Assembly: GCA_018350325.1 (NCBI GenBank)
Contig: JAEVLN010000002.1
Span: 1,370,162 to 1,434,161, forward strand
Source: Globodera rostochiensis
Lineage: Eukaryota > Nematoda > Chromadorea > Rhabditida > Heteroderidae
Length of the DNA: 64,000 nt
Direction: 5' to 3'
The notes below the pieces were generated by a model. The model saw only the letters and a program-made list of their open reading frames with translations. It was not told the DNA's origin and made no database searches. The stretch's first letter is position 1. Each line of letters opens with the position of its first letter. Of this stretch, positions 1 through 14,780 are shown piece by piece. Position numbers and translations under genes: made by a program.

Positions 1-70
1 AAAATTTAAATTAAAATATTTTAATGAAAATCAAAATAAAATTAAATTGTTTACATATTTAAAAATTTAA

Positions 71-1560
71 TTAAAAAATGTCTATTACCAGCTGTTGTGC
101 CGCAATTGTGGCCGCACGGCGCTGCATTTGCGGCGTCGGCGCCGCGCCGCTGCCCACCGTGCTCACGCTGCCCATGCTTGCAGCGCTCGCCTCGTCCGCG
201 GAGTCATGTCGCAGCGTTGCTGCACCAGCGCCGGTCATCGTCGTCGTAGGCGTCGTGCCGCCGCTGCAGCCACGACGCGGTGTCTGCTGCTGCTGCAAGC
301 GCGTGAGCACCGCGCCGCCTCTTCCACCAGCACCACAACCACCCGCAGGCAGCTGTGCAATCGCAGGCGACTGCATGACTGGCGCGCCGCCGCCGCTGCC
401 GCGCACATGGAAAATGCGTCCGGACGTGCCGCTGCGCACTTCGCGATCAGCGCCTGTTTTGGAGAGAGATAATCAGTGATCAGAGACACTGATCGACCAG
501 AGATTGTGTGTCCCCAAAACTCCCCACTGACCAGTCGAAATCGGCATGATCAACGGCATGCCCGTCGTGATGATCAACGGCGGTGACGGCGTGTCATCGT
601 CGAGCAGCAACAATTGTTCGCGCGACTGCTGCAATTGCGTGCGACACGCGCGCGCACTATGCGGCATGCGTTGGTGTGCAGCTGCAGCATACTGTTGCTG
701 CTGAACTGCTAGAGCAAGACCCAATCCGCTAGCACTGCCAATGCTGCTGGCTGTAAGCATATTAATTTGTTAGTAAATGAAAAAGCCATATTTTGGCATA
801 ATTATCAAACAAATGCCAATTGACGTGCCTGGAGATGAACAGAAGCTGGTCTCCGAGGCGTACTTGCGCAGACGCCTGTGCTGCGGCGGCTTCTTCTTCG
901 GAACACCGCCAGCAGCGTGCTGCTGCAACACAAAGCGTTCCGCAACGGAGCTGATCGGCGGCGTTGTGCCACAGCCAATCTGGCAACAATGGTTGGCAGC
1001 ACTGAAGCCGCCCGGATCGCAACAGTTTGGAGCAGTACCAGCAGCACCACCAACTGCAGTAGCAGCAGTCTCTGTACTGCTGCTGCCTCCGGCAACAAAT
1101 TTCCGGTTCGGCACGCGCGTGTTGCGCTGATGCTGCGCGTCCGCTTGCAACAAGCGTTGGCATGCCATCAACGGTTCACGGCTTTCCAATTTCACGACCT
1201 GCTGTTGATCACTGAATTTGTGAACAAATTATGTGTGGGTATGTTCCAGTGTCTCGTCGGGGTATCAAGTCTAGAGCCGGTGGTTAACCCGTTGAAAGAG
1301 ACTCACATTTCCGGGATTTGGATCCGCAACGGTCTGCTCAGCAGGTGAGCAGAAGCGCCGGCGGCGACGGCGCCAGCCATGGCATCATCCGTCGACGCAT
1401 CAGCCGCAAGCTGTTCAGCGGATGATGCTCTGCGCATTTGTACATGCGCTGTTATCATGCTCGGTCTCCGCTGCTGTTGGTGGTGGTCATGTTGAACGTG
1501 TTGAAGTTGTTGTTTGTCGTTGTTGTCCATGTTGTTGTTGTCCATGTTGTTGTTGTCCAT
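71..1560 (-). CDS. Hypothetical low-complexity Q/N/A/S/G-rich protein, 4 exons
   Basis: Exons on the minus strand are 1560-1307, 1211-811, 750-532 and 453-71; phases agree at every junction and give about 418 aa. Splice signals: donor GTGAGT at 1306, acceptors AATTCAG, TTACAG and AAACAG, donor GTCAGT at 531. The donor of exon 2 (GTTTGATA at 810) is weak and gives a 60-bp intron, so that junction is less certain. The start is the first ATG of an MDNNN repeat; no in-frame upstream exon was found. The protein has an Asn/Met repeat, Gln/His tracts, a basic phosphosite-like QMRRASSAEQL, then Ala/Gly/Ser/Thr-rich sequence, and ends QQLVIDIF. It looks largely disordered. I recognise no family; a regulatory or nuclear protein is only a guess. 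Many other-frame ORFs here are composition shadows. Confidence 0.55.
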
Positions 1561-4500
1561 GTTGTTGTTGTTGCGGTTGTTTTTTACGACAAACAAAATG
1601 CCAAACGCAAAATTTTCACCAAATTATTAATAAATTGTCTTTGTTTTGTACACATCCATTTCCGAAGGGTTCATCAAATACACAAATCTGCGCACAAAAT
1701 GGGCATTTTAATCAAGAAACAAAATATGTTCTTAAATTCAAATAACTTTTTAGCGCTTTAATCGCTGGCATAATGTTTTTGTTTTCAAAATAATTTTATT
1801 TGCTAAACGTAATGCCAAACAATCAGCAAAATTTAAAAAAAATTGGGTTGACTTTTAAATATAAGCTTAGCCCTAACCGTTGGCATAACGCCCTTTGCTC
1901 TGCAGCATTTTGCGATTTTTGGCATAATGTTATGTGCCAAAAAAACATTTTTTGCAAGTTTTTCACCGCGTCACAACTCAACATTTAAATAACCACCACT
2001 AACTTTTTGGTGGGCGGATGCCAAAAATGAACGTGTTCGGCGAAAGAGGCAAAGTTCAAAGGGGAAGGAAGCGGGACGGCACTTTTTGGTGCTTTGCCTA
2101 ATACCCCCCCCCCCCTCCCGGGGGTATTTGGAGGAATTCAAAAATAGCGCTCAAAAAAAGAAACGCCAAATGAGATTGATGGTGCACGGAATTTTGTTGT
2201 TGTTCATTTTGATTTATTTTTTTAATTTTAAAATTTTAAAAAAAGGTATCAAGTGAAACATAACGCCGACGGGCAAAGTGTAAGATAACGAATAAAGGCA
2301 CCAAAATGTTTAAATGAATAGCTTGCCATATTTAAAATTGTATATTAAAATACAATTTTGAAAAATTGCCATTGTTTTTATCAATTTTTTAATATTTATA
2401 TAAATCAAAAAATGTCTGCCCTTCGGCATCTTTGCATGCCCAAATTTCCGGCGCTGAAAACTGAACCGGCCGGCCGACCCCTCAGGCCATTTTGTTTGTT
2501 TGTGTGGGGTGCCCTCGGGGGCCACAATGTGCAAAATCTCAAAAAATGAGAAACAAAACGCCAAAGTCAATAATAAAAAAATAATATAAAATATTACAAC
2601 ACTTTACTATTTTAGGGGATGAGAAATAAATTTAAAAATATATTTTTGGGCCACAGACGCAGAGGAAAGGGCAATTCATTCGCCGCAGGCGAGAAAAGCA
2701 GCGCAAAATCCCATGGGAATCAATCCATTTTTTATTGACAGAAATCTCACCCCCAACCATTTTGCCAAAGGGCCAATTTTGAACCTTTTTTTGGACAATT
2801 TTTGAATTGCCATTATTGGGGCCATTGTTAAAGGCCAAACAATAAAATCAAATTAAAAACTATGCTAAATGGTTGCTTAAAACATTTATTATGTAAATTT
2901 AAAAAAAAAAGAATGGAACATCTTAAGAGCTGTGTAAAATGGTGTCAAAATTTTTTGTGAGTTTTAAAGGTTTTAAGCTTTAACAATTTAAAAAAAAGTA
3001 AATTTAAAAAGTGTTAAGGGAATTTTACAAAACAAAAGAAAAATTAGAAAAAGCCAATTTTAATTATGCAAATAAATATTCGAATGTTTTGGAAGAGCTC
3101 AAAAAATTTATTATGCTAACGCCGGGGGGGGGGGGCTAATACGTTTTGCAGGGACTACCCACAGATTTGTTAGCCAAATTTTAAAAGGCTTTTTTCAAAC
3201 TTGAAGCGATTTTGATGGCTAATTTCGTGAAATTTCTGAACTTTTAACTATGGTCGGGACCGGGACTTTTGGAAAAAACCGCCAAAATTTCAGTACCAAA
3301 ATGGAAAATATTGCCATACTAGGCCTCCCTATTAAACCTATATTCTTGAAAAATAATTACATAATAAAAAAATTGATGGCTCTTCTCAAATTTTTACTTA
3401 GAAAAATTTTCAATTACCCCAAATGTTTTGGGCGCCTAAATTTGCTTTCACAAATATTTTGAAAAGCTTAGGCTTAAGTTTTTGAAAATTTTCAAAAATT
3501 TTGCATCATTTTAAACACCAATTTTTGGGCTTTGCCATTTTTTACCAAAGAATAAAATTTTGGCGCCTTTAAAATCAAATTTTTGGAAAATTTGAGCTCC
3601 AAAATTTGGATTTATGTTTAAAAATTTAAAAAAAATTGAAAACACAAAAATTGTTTCTCCTCCTCACTCTGCCGGGGCCCATCCATCCATCATTATACGC
3701 TTGGCTCTCGGATTTTTGCCCGTGCCGTCCGTAGAAGCCCCCAAGGCGCAAATTGAGTTAATGAGGTCCCCCCCCCCCCCCGGGAGTAAAATGTTTTGTG
3801 TGCTGCGTGTGCACTTTGGGGGGAAAATGCGAAAAATATATGTGCGTGCGCCCGGGGGGACAAATTTTGCGGGGTTGAAAAAAACGCTCAGGGCGAGGGA
3901 AGGTGGCACAAAAGTAAATTTTGCCCCATGGACAAAGTCGGCTTCTCCCCGCCGGGGGGCGGGGGCGGGGTAACTTTGTGAAGTTTAGGCGGGGGCGGCT
4001 CGGCAAAAAAAAGGAAAGTTTTTTTTCCGCGTAAATTGCCCAATTTTAACATCGACACAAGCCAAGCAGCAAGTCCAAAGACAAAGCTGCCGCCGCTGCC
4101 CCGGGGGAATATCGCCGGCAGGGCCGGCCCGGGGAAGACAACTCGTTCAGCTCATCAAAAATGCACAAAAATGCTTTTTCTTTGAGGTAATTTTGCGAAA
4201 ATGAGGTTGGACCTAAAGGGCAAAATGATCTTTTGTTTCATTACAAATTTTCTGATTTTTTTTTTTGGAATTTCAGTAATTTTAAAGCAATAGCCCTAAG
4301 CATAAAAAATTGTTGAAGCCTAGGAGGCTAAAAACCTTGCGGGAAAACCCAAATTCTTTGAATATATTGACTTTAAAATTCTATAATGCTCGAGAATCTT
4401 GGTCAGTCTTGAGTCTCGGCGCCAAGTCCTGGTCTCGAGTCTCGGCGCCAAGTTCCGGTCTCGAGCCCCGGCGCCAGGTCTCGGCGCCAATTCTCGTACT

Positions 4501-7500
4501 TAGAACAAAAATTTGGCGGAGAGAAGAGAGAAAAACACAATGCTTAATCTGTTGTGTGCTCCCAACAATTTGTGCCCCCCTCAGGGGACAAAACGAATGG
4601 CACACACAAAAAAAATCGGCGCCATAGGACAGGCACATCCCGCCGCCGGAGGCATCTCAAATTTCCTCGCGGGCCGTCTCAGTTTTCTGCCCTCCGGGGG
4701 CGCTTGGTCGTAGGCATCGCCGACGGCGTTTCCCAGCAAAAACCCCTCTCCCCCCCCCCCTTCAAATTAATCTCGTTAAGTTGTTTTCCGCAAAATTTGG
4801 TGTGAATTTTTTGTATTACAATTAAAAAATGGGCCTTAGGAGAAGTGTTCAATCACATTTTAAATTAAAAAAATCAAAGCCTTAAGAAGGTCTTAAAATT
4901 TAAGACTTTTTCTTAGAATCGCTGACGGCGATAAAATTTTTAAATCTATAAATTTTGGTGTGGCTTTGTGGCTTTATGACCCCTAAAGGCAAAGCGAGTC
5001 AAAATTTGTTCGTGAATTCTGCAAATCCGACATTTTCAATTTTTGGGAGCCACCAAACCAGGAAGTATCCTCAAAATTCGGGAAATTCGTTTTCTACGGC
5101 CTCAAAATTCGGGAAATTTGTTTTCCACAGCAAAATTTATAGATTTTAAAGCCCAAAAATGATAAAGAACATTTAGGGTTGCTTAGCCGCAGAAAATTTG
5201 TATGCCTGAGGCAAAGTGCCACTTTTTTTGTTTTGTTTTTACTTCCCCCCCCCCCACTGCCATTTATGCTAATTTTAAATCGGTGTGCACGCCACGCACT
5301 GAACACGGGCAGAAAATTTGGGAAGGGCAAAAAAAAACGTTGCGCTCGCCGCTGGCGCCACAAAAAATTCAAATTGCGATTTTTGCATGTATAATTTTTC
5401 ATCATCTGCTGTGGTGTCAAGCGCCAAAGTGCGTCAAATGAAAATCATTAATCAAAAAACAAAAATGTTAAAAATATATTATTTCGTTTATACCGCACCG
5501 CATGCTTCTGATTTTTGTAAAATTCGACAATTTTTTTTGATCGTTTTGCTCGCTGATCACGTGAATATGCCAAAATGACATCATCCATACCCTGATGCTT
5601 CAAATCGATGATTAGTATCGATTGATTCCAGTTTAAGCTAAAGCTTGAACCGCCCAAACAACTAGCACTTTGGCGCTATTTTAACGTGTTTATTGCCTTT
5701 GGCATTTTATCACTTTTTGGGGGACGGACTTTAAAAACAGACAAATTATCGTGTCCTTATATTTATGCCAAGAATGGCACTAATTAAAGCAGGGAGGGGG
5801 GGGGGTAAGAGTCTATTGAATTATTGGGGCTTCATCTTTTGAAAACGGCACACAAAAATTGGGCGCGCGAGTGGCCGGCGCCGGTCACCCACCCGCCGAC
5901 CGACCATTTTATGGCACAAAGTCTCGCGGCATTTATCTGCTGGGCTTAGGGCATTGGCACATTTTGTGTGGGGGGGGGGGAGGAGGGTCGTGTGCCGTTC
6001 TAACGCCCTCCAAACTTTTGGCAGCAGCACCCACCAATTGGCCACCCCCCCCCCCCCCACTAACTCTCACACAGCACGGACGGTCGGGCATACAAATTAA
6101 TGCAAATTAGTGTGGAAAAACAATTTGACGCCATGTAAAAGCTGGCACAGAAGGGGAGGAGGGGGGGGGGGGGGAGAGTGGAGGGAATGGCATCATAAGG
6201 TGGTGGCACACCAGCAGGGGGGAGGGCGAAACAAGGTTCGGCAATGGCAAGCATAGCGCCTGCTGCTGGGTGCGTGCGTGCACAAAAAAAAAGCGTTCGT
6301 TTCGGGGGGGGGGGGGAGGATGTTTAAAAAACAATTTTGCAAAATATTTTTATGAAAATTTCAATGTTGGAATTTTGTATGTGGCTTAAGGCATTATCCG
6401 GAAGGATCGATCGCGCCCTGAGGCAATTTTGATGAATAAAACATTTTTGTTAGAAAAGATGGTTTGAAAAATGAATAGAAATTGAGGGGCACCTAGGCTT
6501 AGAAATTAAAATTTTAATCTTTCAAGTTTTAAAAATTAAAAAACAAAACTTTTAATCTAAAAAAATTTTAGGTAGCAAGTGTTGGGAAGTGCTTTGGGGG
6601 GGGGGGGGGGGGGGAGGTTCTCTGCGGGCGCTATGCTTGGCGCCGTAGTAAATCAATTTTGTTTAATGGGCGGGGGGCACACTTTTTTGCCTAAGACGCC
6701 CATTGGCGCCCGGGGGGTTGGGGGAGGGGGGCGGCGGCGTATTTGGCGCTTTTTGTTTGACCCCAAAAAATTCGATACACCAAAATGAACTCTCTTTGGT
6801 GATTTTGAGCAAGCAATAAACCCAATAAACCACCGGCGGGGAAATCGGGAAAAAAGAGGTGAATTCGTGGGGGCCTCTGAAAGCGTAATTTGAGGCCAGA
6901 CAATAAATATGCCCTGGAGGAGCCCCCCGGAGGGGACAAAAAGCTCGGGATCAAAGCCTGATCAGTGTGAAAAAGCACTTTTTTCGTGGGGCAGAAAGGA
7001 GGCTGTTCTGCTGTTGTGTTTCTCATTCACAACAATGATCGATGGATTGATGAAGGAATGTGAATGGAGGAAAATTCCTGCCCCCCCCCAGGCGAACAAA
7101 ACATCATCCCGACAAGATTTTCGTCGAGAGTGCAATAATGTCTTGGCCCGGGCACTTAACATATCAATTTAACCAATTAATGATCATCGGTATGCGTCAA
7201 ATTTAAGTGAAATTCAATTTTTTTCAACAAAAAATTTAACAAAAATCAAAAGTGCCAATGCCATTCATATTAATTAATTACAGTTTGAATTTTTCCAATA
7301 AAATATCGCTAAGAATTATTGAATTGTGTTGAATTTTTGCAAAAAATAAACATTTTTTAAACCAAAATTTTTGGTTCAAGAATCTGACAAATTTCAAATC
7401 GGTATCTTCTGTCCGGACTTAAATAATTTTCTAAAATTATAAACTCTGTTTCCGTATGGTAAAAAAGCTGGAGCGTTTAACACATCGGTTAAAGTTTATG

Positions 7501-10082
7501 AATTTTTGAAAGATTAAAATTAAAATGCTTAAAGCTTTGTTATATTAAGCTGTGTTGGCAAACAGACGCCTGACAAATTTAAGTGATTTTAAATATAAAT
7601 AAAAATCGTCGTTAATTTAATAAACGTCATTTTGTCTCTGAAGCAGAATTTTAGCGAAATGCATTAATTAATTGTGAATTTTTGGGCAATAAAAAACAAT
7701 TTCCCCAACAAAAAATCTCATTCACATAAAAAGTGCAGAAAAGCAGCTGCCAGTTGTTGCATTGGTAAAAGAAAGTGAATTTAGCGGAGGAAAAACGAAA
7801 AAGCAATTAAATTCTTTTATTTGTAAATTTAAAATAAAGTATTTTTGAATTTTAGAAAAAAAAAACAGGAGTTTTAAAACGAAGCGCCGCGGGGGACGGA
7901 CTCTTTAGGATTAGTTGAACAATTTCACATTTTTTGTCACGCTTAATTTGCCCCAGGGGAGAACACACACACAAACGCCCCGGAGGCGTTGTGCCGTCAA
8001 AGTAGTGAACGACACACACACACAAATTCAGCCCCCCCCCCCGGGGGCAGCTTCTCACCGACCGCCTTTTAATGCCCGGCCCTCCTCCTCTGTGCTAATG
8101 TCATTTCCACCCCCCCCCCCCCGAGGGGTCCACCCCCGCCCGCTTCGCGTGGGCAGCGGCAGGGTGCGGTTAGCCCCCAAGGGTATATAGAGCAGCAGCT
8201 CCCCCCCCCCCCCCCCCCCCGGGGGGCGTCCGTCCCGTCCATCGACGACGGGCATTTTTGCCATCGGGAGACGCAAAACAAAATTTGTGTAGGAGTGCCG
8301 TGGCATTCATTCAACAGACATTGATGCCCGCGTAAAGTAATTATAAATAATTTGCTCCCAATTTTGGTGGCGTAAACGTAAAAGTCATCCGACAATTAGT
8401 GTTTAGTGGCTGTTTAATGAAAGGGATTAGGTTGATAAATACAATGTTTAATTAATTATAGGATTCAATTTTAAATGGAAAAATATGATTTTTGAAATAA
8501 CAATTAAATCTTTAATGATAAATAAAAATTATTTTTTTTGACAAAAATTGAAAATGAATTTTAATGGTAAAAATCGTCAACTCAAAACATTATTCCTTTT
8601 TAATAATGAAACATTAACTTAAAATATGGACAAACACGCCAAAAAATGCCATAGTCATTTTTTAGGGGTGCATTTTTGGGTTAAAATTTTTTGAAATATA
8701 GTTTTTATCTTAATAAAAATTCTTTAAAAATGCCAAAACTAAAAACGTGAAAATGCCAAGCCCGGAATATGCGTTTATATGGACTAAAAAAGTCACTCTA
8801 ATTCAACACATAAATTTATTTCTTCAATTTTAAAGCAATTTAAAATTACATAATAGGCAAAAATATGGGTTTTCTTTTCAAATACATTTTAAAATTTTTG
8901 TTGAATGGAGAGCAAAAAGCCTTTTAACAAACCCCCAAAAAATAATTCTTTCAAAAAATTTTTGAATAGAAAAAGCATTGGAAGAAAAAGCCTAACAACG
9001 GCATATAATAGGTAATGTTGTGGCACACATTAAATTACATATGCGAGGCAAAAAAGGGGTTAAAAATGTTTTGAACAGAAAAGTACCGTACCCTTTCTCT
9101 CTCACATGGAACGGATGGGTGGAGGAAATGGTAAATTTTTCAATTTTGAAAATCTAAGAGCCCCCCCCCCCCGCCTTCTGATTTTTATCCATTTTTAAGA
9201 TTTCAATTTAGCGATTTACGCTTAAAGATAAATTTTAGACAATTCAAAAAAACAAGCATATTTTTGACAATCGCAAAAAATGTGCACAAAAATGGGGGGG
9301 GGGGGGAGACGGGGAAAAGCTTTGGCCAGGAAAGAAAGCGCGGAATGAAAATTAAGCCCAAAAAATCCAAGGCAGGCGCAATATTATTCTTCGGCATTGG
9401 CACACATTGCGCTCTCGGCGGGCGGGCGGGGGGGGGGGGCTTCTTGATGAGAATGAAAAGCGCTGCCGGGCCGGCCGGCCGGCAACTGCGCCGCAGGGCA
9501 CGGGGCACGGGCCCCCAGGGGGGGGGAGGCAATGAAGCGCGAATTTAAGGGGGGGGGGAGGGCAATGAGCGCCGTGGGGGTGGAATTGAATTAAAAATGA
9601 ATGAAATGCGTGCGGGTGGAGGCAAGGAAAGTGTCGGTGCCAACTTTTGAGGGGGGCAAAATGCGGAAGGAATTTTAGTGTTTTTTAATGGATTAGTAAT
9701 CGGATTAAAATGACAAATTATCTTAATCCGCTAAAATGGTGAGGGCGGGCAAGAAATTAGAGCGAATTTTTTTACAATTAAAATCTCCATTAATTTACAA
9801 CGTTTTTCTATACAAAAATAAACTATTCTTTTTTAAATATATATATATATTTTTTTTTTTTTGTAATATTTCAAAATTTCAAAACTTTTTTTGACAACAA
9901 AAATTATTAAACAAATAAAATACCTAAAAATTTATTGTTCTTAGTCATAAAAAATTTTAAAAAAATAAAAACAAAAAAAAATATTTAACAAAAAAATGAC
10001 CAAAACTTGATGCTGTAAAGAAAGACGGTGCCATTATTTAAAATATTTTTTATAATATTTATTGTAAATAAATAATTTGTGA
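1561..10082. other. Long gene-free AT-rich stretch with poly-G/poly-C tracts
   Basis: I see no supported exon here. The sequence is AT-rich, with A/T homopolymers, frequent short motifs such as TTTGGCA, and many G or C runs of 8-20 nt (for example near 3124, 3771, 6600, 8106, 8201, 9170 and 9292). Short ORFs are neither conserved-looking nor flanked by good splice sites. It probably holds regulatory DNA and decayed repeats. Unseen short exons cannot be excluded. Confidence 0.5.
8201..8226. repeat. C20 tract followed by G6
   Basis: Twenty consecutive C followed directly by six G. This is one of the longest homopolymers in the window and can fold back or form a G-quadruplex on the complementary strand. 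Similar runs include about G19 near 6596-6614 and about G23 at 28019-28041. Confidence 0.85.
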
Positions 10083-12783
10083 TCATTTTGCATGGAATTT
10101 TGCTTTAAAACTCGGCGGCTTCCAAAACGACATAAAGCCGTCCGTTGGTGGTGGCCCCGGCGGCGGTTTGGGAACTTGGCCATAAAATGGGCAATAAAAA
10201 AAGGCACACAAACGCTGCTGGCTGACTGACTGTTTTTGGCCTAATGATAATAAAAGACAATTGGCAATGACAGAAAAAAAAGCGGACAAATGAAGCGGCG
10301 GAGAAAACAGGTGCTTTTCTCCATACAAATGTTTGCTTAAACTTTAAAGCAGAACATTTCCCCAATTCCAATATTATATAATTTATATCTGAATAAATAT
10401 TTTGTTGTCTCGTGATCAGATCTTTTTTTTTGACTCGAAAACTGATCAATTTAAGTATCAGACAATTTAAAAATAATTAATTTAAGTAATAAGATTTTTT
10501 GACTCAAAAACTGATCAATTTAAGTGATCCGATTTTTTTGGACATAAAAACATGTCTTTTTGGGTGATCGATTCAAAACTGATCAATTTAAGTGATCAGA
10601 TAATTGTAAACGGATTAATTCTATGTGATCAGACTCCTTTTGTACTCAAAAACTGGTCAGAAGAGCTCAAATCGTTTGGGACTCAAAAGCTAATGATCTA
10701 ATGGGAAGGGTTCAAAAACAGCACTTTTTAGCTCCAAACTGATCAAAAAAAAAATATACGATAGACCAGCTCACTTTTTGGGTTCAATGCTTTATAATTT
10801 TGATCCAATTAAATTCGGTTTTCTGATTTTTCAAAATTTTCCAGCGCGAATTTTTGTCTAAATTCTTTTTTTTCTAGCAAATAAATCCATTTTTGCGTGC
10901 CGTGCCATATTCATTTGTTTGTTTTGCCCAACAAACTTCGCCCCAAGAGCCAAAGTGTAAGTGGCGCCATATGATTTTATTGTTTTTTTTTGATCGATTA
11001 AAATCATTTTGCCTTAGGGCTTCTTGGCACTAACAAAAAATATTAAGGCAAAATAATAAAAACATAGTTTTTTTAATTTAAAAAACAAAAATGTTGAAAA
11101 GGTAAGTAGTGTATTTTTAATTTGAAAATTAAAATCGTAAGAATTTAAAAATGCAATTAGAAAATAAAATGTGACACAAATTATTTCACAAAACACTGCA
11201 CACGCACGCCACGCACAAATTATTCAATAAAAAATATTTTAAAAAATTTAATTTAAATTTTAAAACATTTTTGCCCCACCAATGCTGAACGGCTCCTCGT
11301 AGTCGTCGTCGTCCTCGCCGTACTTCATCGTGTACAGGCCGTCCAGGCACGACTCCGGGTCCGACTGAAACGACACAACGGACGGACTGGTGCCGGACCG
11401 TAACGGAACCTGTTGCAAATGCAAATTTAAACAAAATTTTTGGAAAATATAGAATTTAAATTTAAAATAAAAATTTGATAAAAAAAAGAGTTAGGTATGC
11501 ATGAATTTAAATGAAATGATTAACTTGTTTTTGGCATCAAATAAAATTTTTAAAAAAATTCTTTTAAAATCGAGACCTGAAATGGTAAAAATTTGCTTAA
11601 AATTTAAAATTGCATATTAAATTATTTATTCTTAACAAAATTAAATTAAAATTTTTAAAATAAAAACACATTTTTAATATTATGGACGAAATGATTAATT
11701 CTAATTAATTGATTGGAAAATTGAACTTTTTAAATAAAAAAACGCTTAAATTTGAAACAAAAATGCCTAAAAAATGTTTTAAAATTTATAAATTTTTGCC
11801 TGCAACAAATCCTCGTCAATTTGGTGCCGATAAACCGGACTTATTGGTCGTTCAAACAACGATGACGCGTTCGGTGAAGGCGGCGGCATTATTTCAAACT
11901 TTGGCCTTCCTGCAATTTGTGCCAAAAATAAATGTTTATAATTGTTTAGAAATCCTAAAATAATACTAACCAAAGACTGAAAAAAGCCTTAAACTGAATT
12001 CAAAACTAAAATTATTCAAAAGAATATTTTGAGGGTTGAAATGTCAAATAAAGCCGAAAAACGTGAAATATTGGCTTAAAATATGGACTAAAATGAGCTA
12101 AAAACGCCAAAAAGTGTCAAAATATGGACTAAAAAATAAAATTTGGAATTTTAAGGGGTACCTATTTTTTGTTTTTATTTTATTTTTCATAAGAAAATTT
12201 TGGGAAAATACCAAAAATATTGATTCACATAGACTAACGGTCGTTCTATCAAAAAATTTTTGAAATTAATGCAATTTTTGGGCTCATGTCGTCAAACCCT
12301 GCTCGCAAAAAAAAACACTGTTTAAATAGTAAATTAAATTAATTAAATATATTTATATAAAAAACAATTTTACTTTATTATTAATTATGGTTTTGATTTA
12401 AATCAATTTATTAAAATCTCATTCTCCCCCCCCCCCCCGCCCTTTTCCATACGTTTCAGCGCCGGCGACGGGTCCGAGTTCTGGCGCTTCAGCCGACCCA
12501 TTTCTTGTCGAAGCAGGCGCTCCGGACGCGTCAACAGGGGTGGCGCACCACCGCCGTCCGACACCTTGGCGCGCGGCGGTGGTGCGGCCGCCGCTCGCAC
12601 GGGCGGGCGCGGGCTGCGTGCCAGCGGCGTGCGGAAGGCACGGCGCGTCGTGCCGCCGCCACTGCCGCCACTTGCACTGCGCGCGTCGCCTGAGCGCACG
12701 CTGCTGCGATGATGGTCAATAAGTGCAAGCGGTGCTGCCGCATCGTCATCAAGCGGGTCTATGCTGCCACCCACCGTCGGCGA
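10083..12783 (-). CDS. Hypothetical disordered Ser/Pro/Arg-rich protein, 3' part (5' end not found)
   Basis: Four minus-strand exons join in frame: 12783-12453, 11909-11800, 11409-11280 and 10174-10083 (TGA). Acceptors are TTTGCAG, ATTGCAG, CAACAG and GCCAAG. The second intron starts with GC (CAG|GCAAAA), a GC-AG intron. Together they give at least 220 aa: an acidic/Ser/Gly/Arg region, then LKRQNSDPSPALKR (a phosphosite-like basic-Ser patch), PPPSPNASSLFERPISP, SVVSFQSDPESCLDGLY, an acidic GEDDDDYEEPFS run and a Pro-rich tail. It looks intrinsically disordered. I do not recognise the family. The first exon starts at an acceptor, so the N-terminus must lie upstream (above 12784) and was not found. 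The last exon is the least certain. A link to the gene at 71-1560 is possible but unsupported. Confidence 0.5.
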
Positions 12784-14780
12784 CTGCAAATTTAAATTTG
12801 CAAAAATGCGACTTATTTTTGTAAAATTATTTTAAAAATGTAAAATAAAAAGAAAAAAATTTATTTTTTATTTTTATTTTATGATAAATGTAAATAATTT
12901 TTTTTAATAATATTAATAATTATAAGCTAGGTTAAAAATAATCATTTTCATATAATCAATATTTTCACGAATTTATTTAATAATAATAAAATATTTAGAG
13001 CCCGGGCATTTTAGGACCGATCAAGTTTACTAAAAAACCCCAAAAATCTCGTATTACGGCAACATTATTAATCGTCAATCGAGATTTGAGCGATCTCGAA
13101 CAAATTTTGTCGTCGAAAGCTCGTTCGGCCCGGACTCTATTAACAATTTGTAGCCAATTAATTATAACAACAAAAATTTTTGTAAATTTTTCAACCAACC
13201 GGAGTTTCCTCATTCATGCTGTCAAATTTTTTAATTTTGGCAACATTATTATTGTTGTTGTTGTGGCTGTGGTTATTTTGTTGTTGGTGGACGGTGAAAA
13301 TGTTGGAGCGCACCGAATTTTTGTCTTTCATCAAATTTATGACCGAATTATGCGCAATTTAAATATTTTTTTAGTCACCAAACCTAAAAATATACAAAAA
13401 CAATTAAAAACATAAATTTGTTGCACATACAATAATTAAAATTATATTTTAACAATTTTTTTATGAATGAATTCAATTTATTCGGGTTAAAAAATATTAA
13501 AATGTATTTAATAAATTATTAAAATAGATTTTAATCAACAATTTGCCATAATTTGTGCCATGACTTTCAGCCAGAAAAAATTGAATGCCAAAATTATTAT
13601 GCAAAAACAAACATTTTTCACACATTATTTGGTCCCCAATTCCCTCATCTTTGCCAGTCAATGGCTTTTTTAGGGGTTGAGAGTAAAGTGGGCAACCCCC
13701 ACCGGTGGCAATTCAAAGTGCCGAGAACATCCCCCAAGGGGCGATGTCACACTCGGCACAATTCAAAGTGCCGAGAAAATCAAAAACATGCCAAATTAAG
13801 CTTTTAAGATTTAAATTTGGATTTTGGTGATAAAATAAAATGACATTTTGCCAACGGGGCTGAATTGTCCGTCTGGCGCCAGGCTGAAGGTGCAATTTGT
13901 GCCCTCAACTTGTCCCCTGGGGGGGGCGCCAAAAAGTAACAACGAATGGCCTGAACAATGGGCCAAGTGCCGCCATAAAGCCCCGGAGGGTGGGGATGGG
14001 GGAAGTCACATGTGCCATGGATTGTGTGCTTTAGACGATAAATAATGGGCGTCGTGGGCAGAAGCAAAACCATTTCAAAATCCGTTTCTGTCCTTTTATA
14101 TTTTGTTCTTTAAAAAATGAAATTCAAATTATATAATTAATAATTCGAAGAAAAAAAAGTTGAAACAATTTTAACGAAACGCCCATAATTTTTTGTTTTC
14201 CAACTGTGCCTAGGTGATGGAGTTCAAAAGGCTAATTGTATTTGAAATAATTACATTCATTTGGAGAGGTAGGCCAAAATGCCAAAAAAAAATGCAAAAA
14301 CAAGAACCCCCGAGGGGATTTTGTGTTTGCCCGGAATCAAAAGTGTGCACGCGACGCGGTTAAGCGGTGGGGGAGGGGGGCACAAACGACGTTTTGCGGA
14401 CGGCACTTTTTGGAGCGGAAGGAATTGAATAAATATGCCGTCAGCGCCAGCATTTGTCCCCCCCCCCTCCCCGGAGGGGATGTTATTGTGTGAGTGTGTG
14501 CCACGAACGTCGCCGACGGTGCAAAAGTTCAGCGAAATTTCGACGCTCTCGAGCATGGGCGGCAGGCACTTTTGGGCCCCTCCGAGAATGGCATCATCAA
14601 TAAATAAACAACACATCATCACAAAAATGTTTCGTCGGAAAATAAAATTTGAGTTTCGTCCCCAGTTTGGGGAAGGGGGGCGGGAGGTGGGGCTCTCAAT
14701 TCACATATTGGGGCCTTAGTCCCGGATTCCTTCAAGAGCAGGGGAATGTCGGGAATGGCATTTTGGGTTACGTCGAGGTC

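Noticed and set aside
78..479. Plus-strand 133-codon frame at the left end
   Set aside because: Shadow of the minus-strand exon 453-71; the minus frame has matching splice phases across four exons.
13086..13415. 109-codon plus-strand frame with a hydrophobic VVVVAVVILLLV segment
   Set aside because: Starts within a repeat-like TAGAGCCCGG element end and derives from a (GTT)n-like stretch; no splice partners seen.
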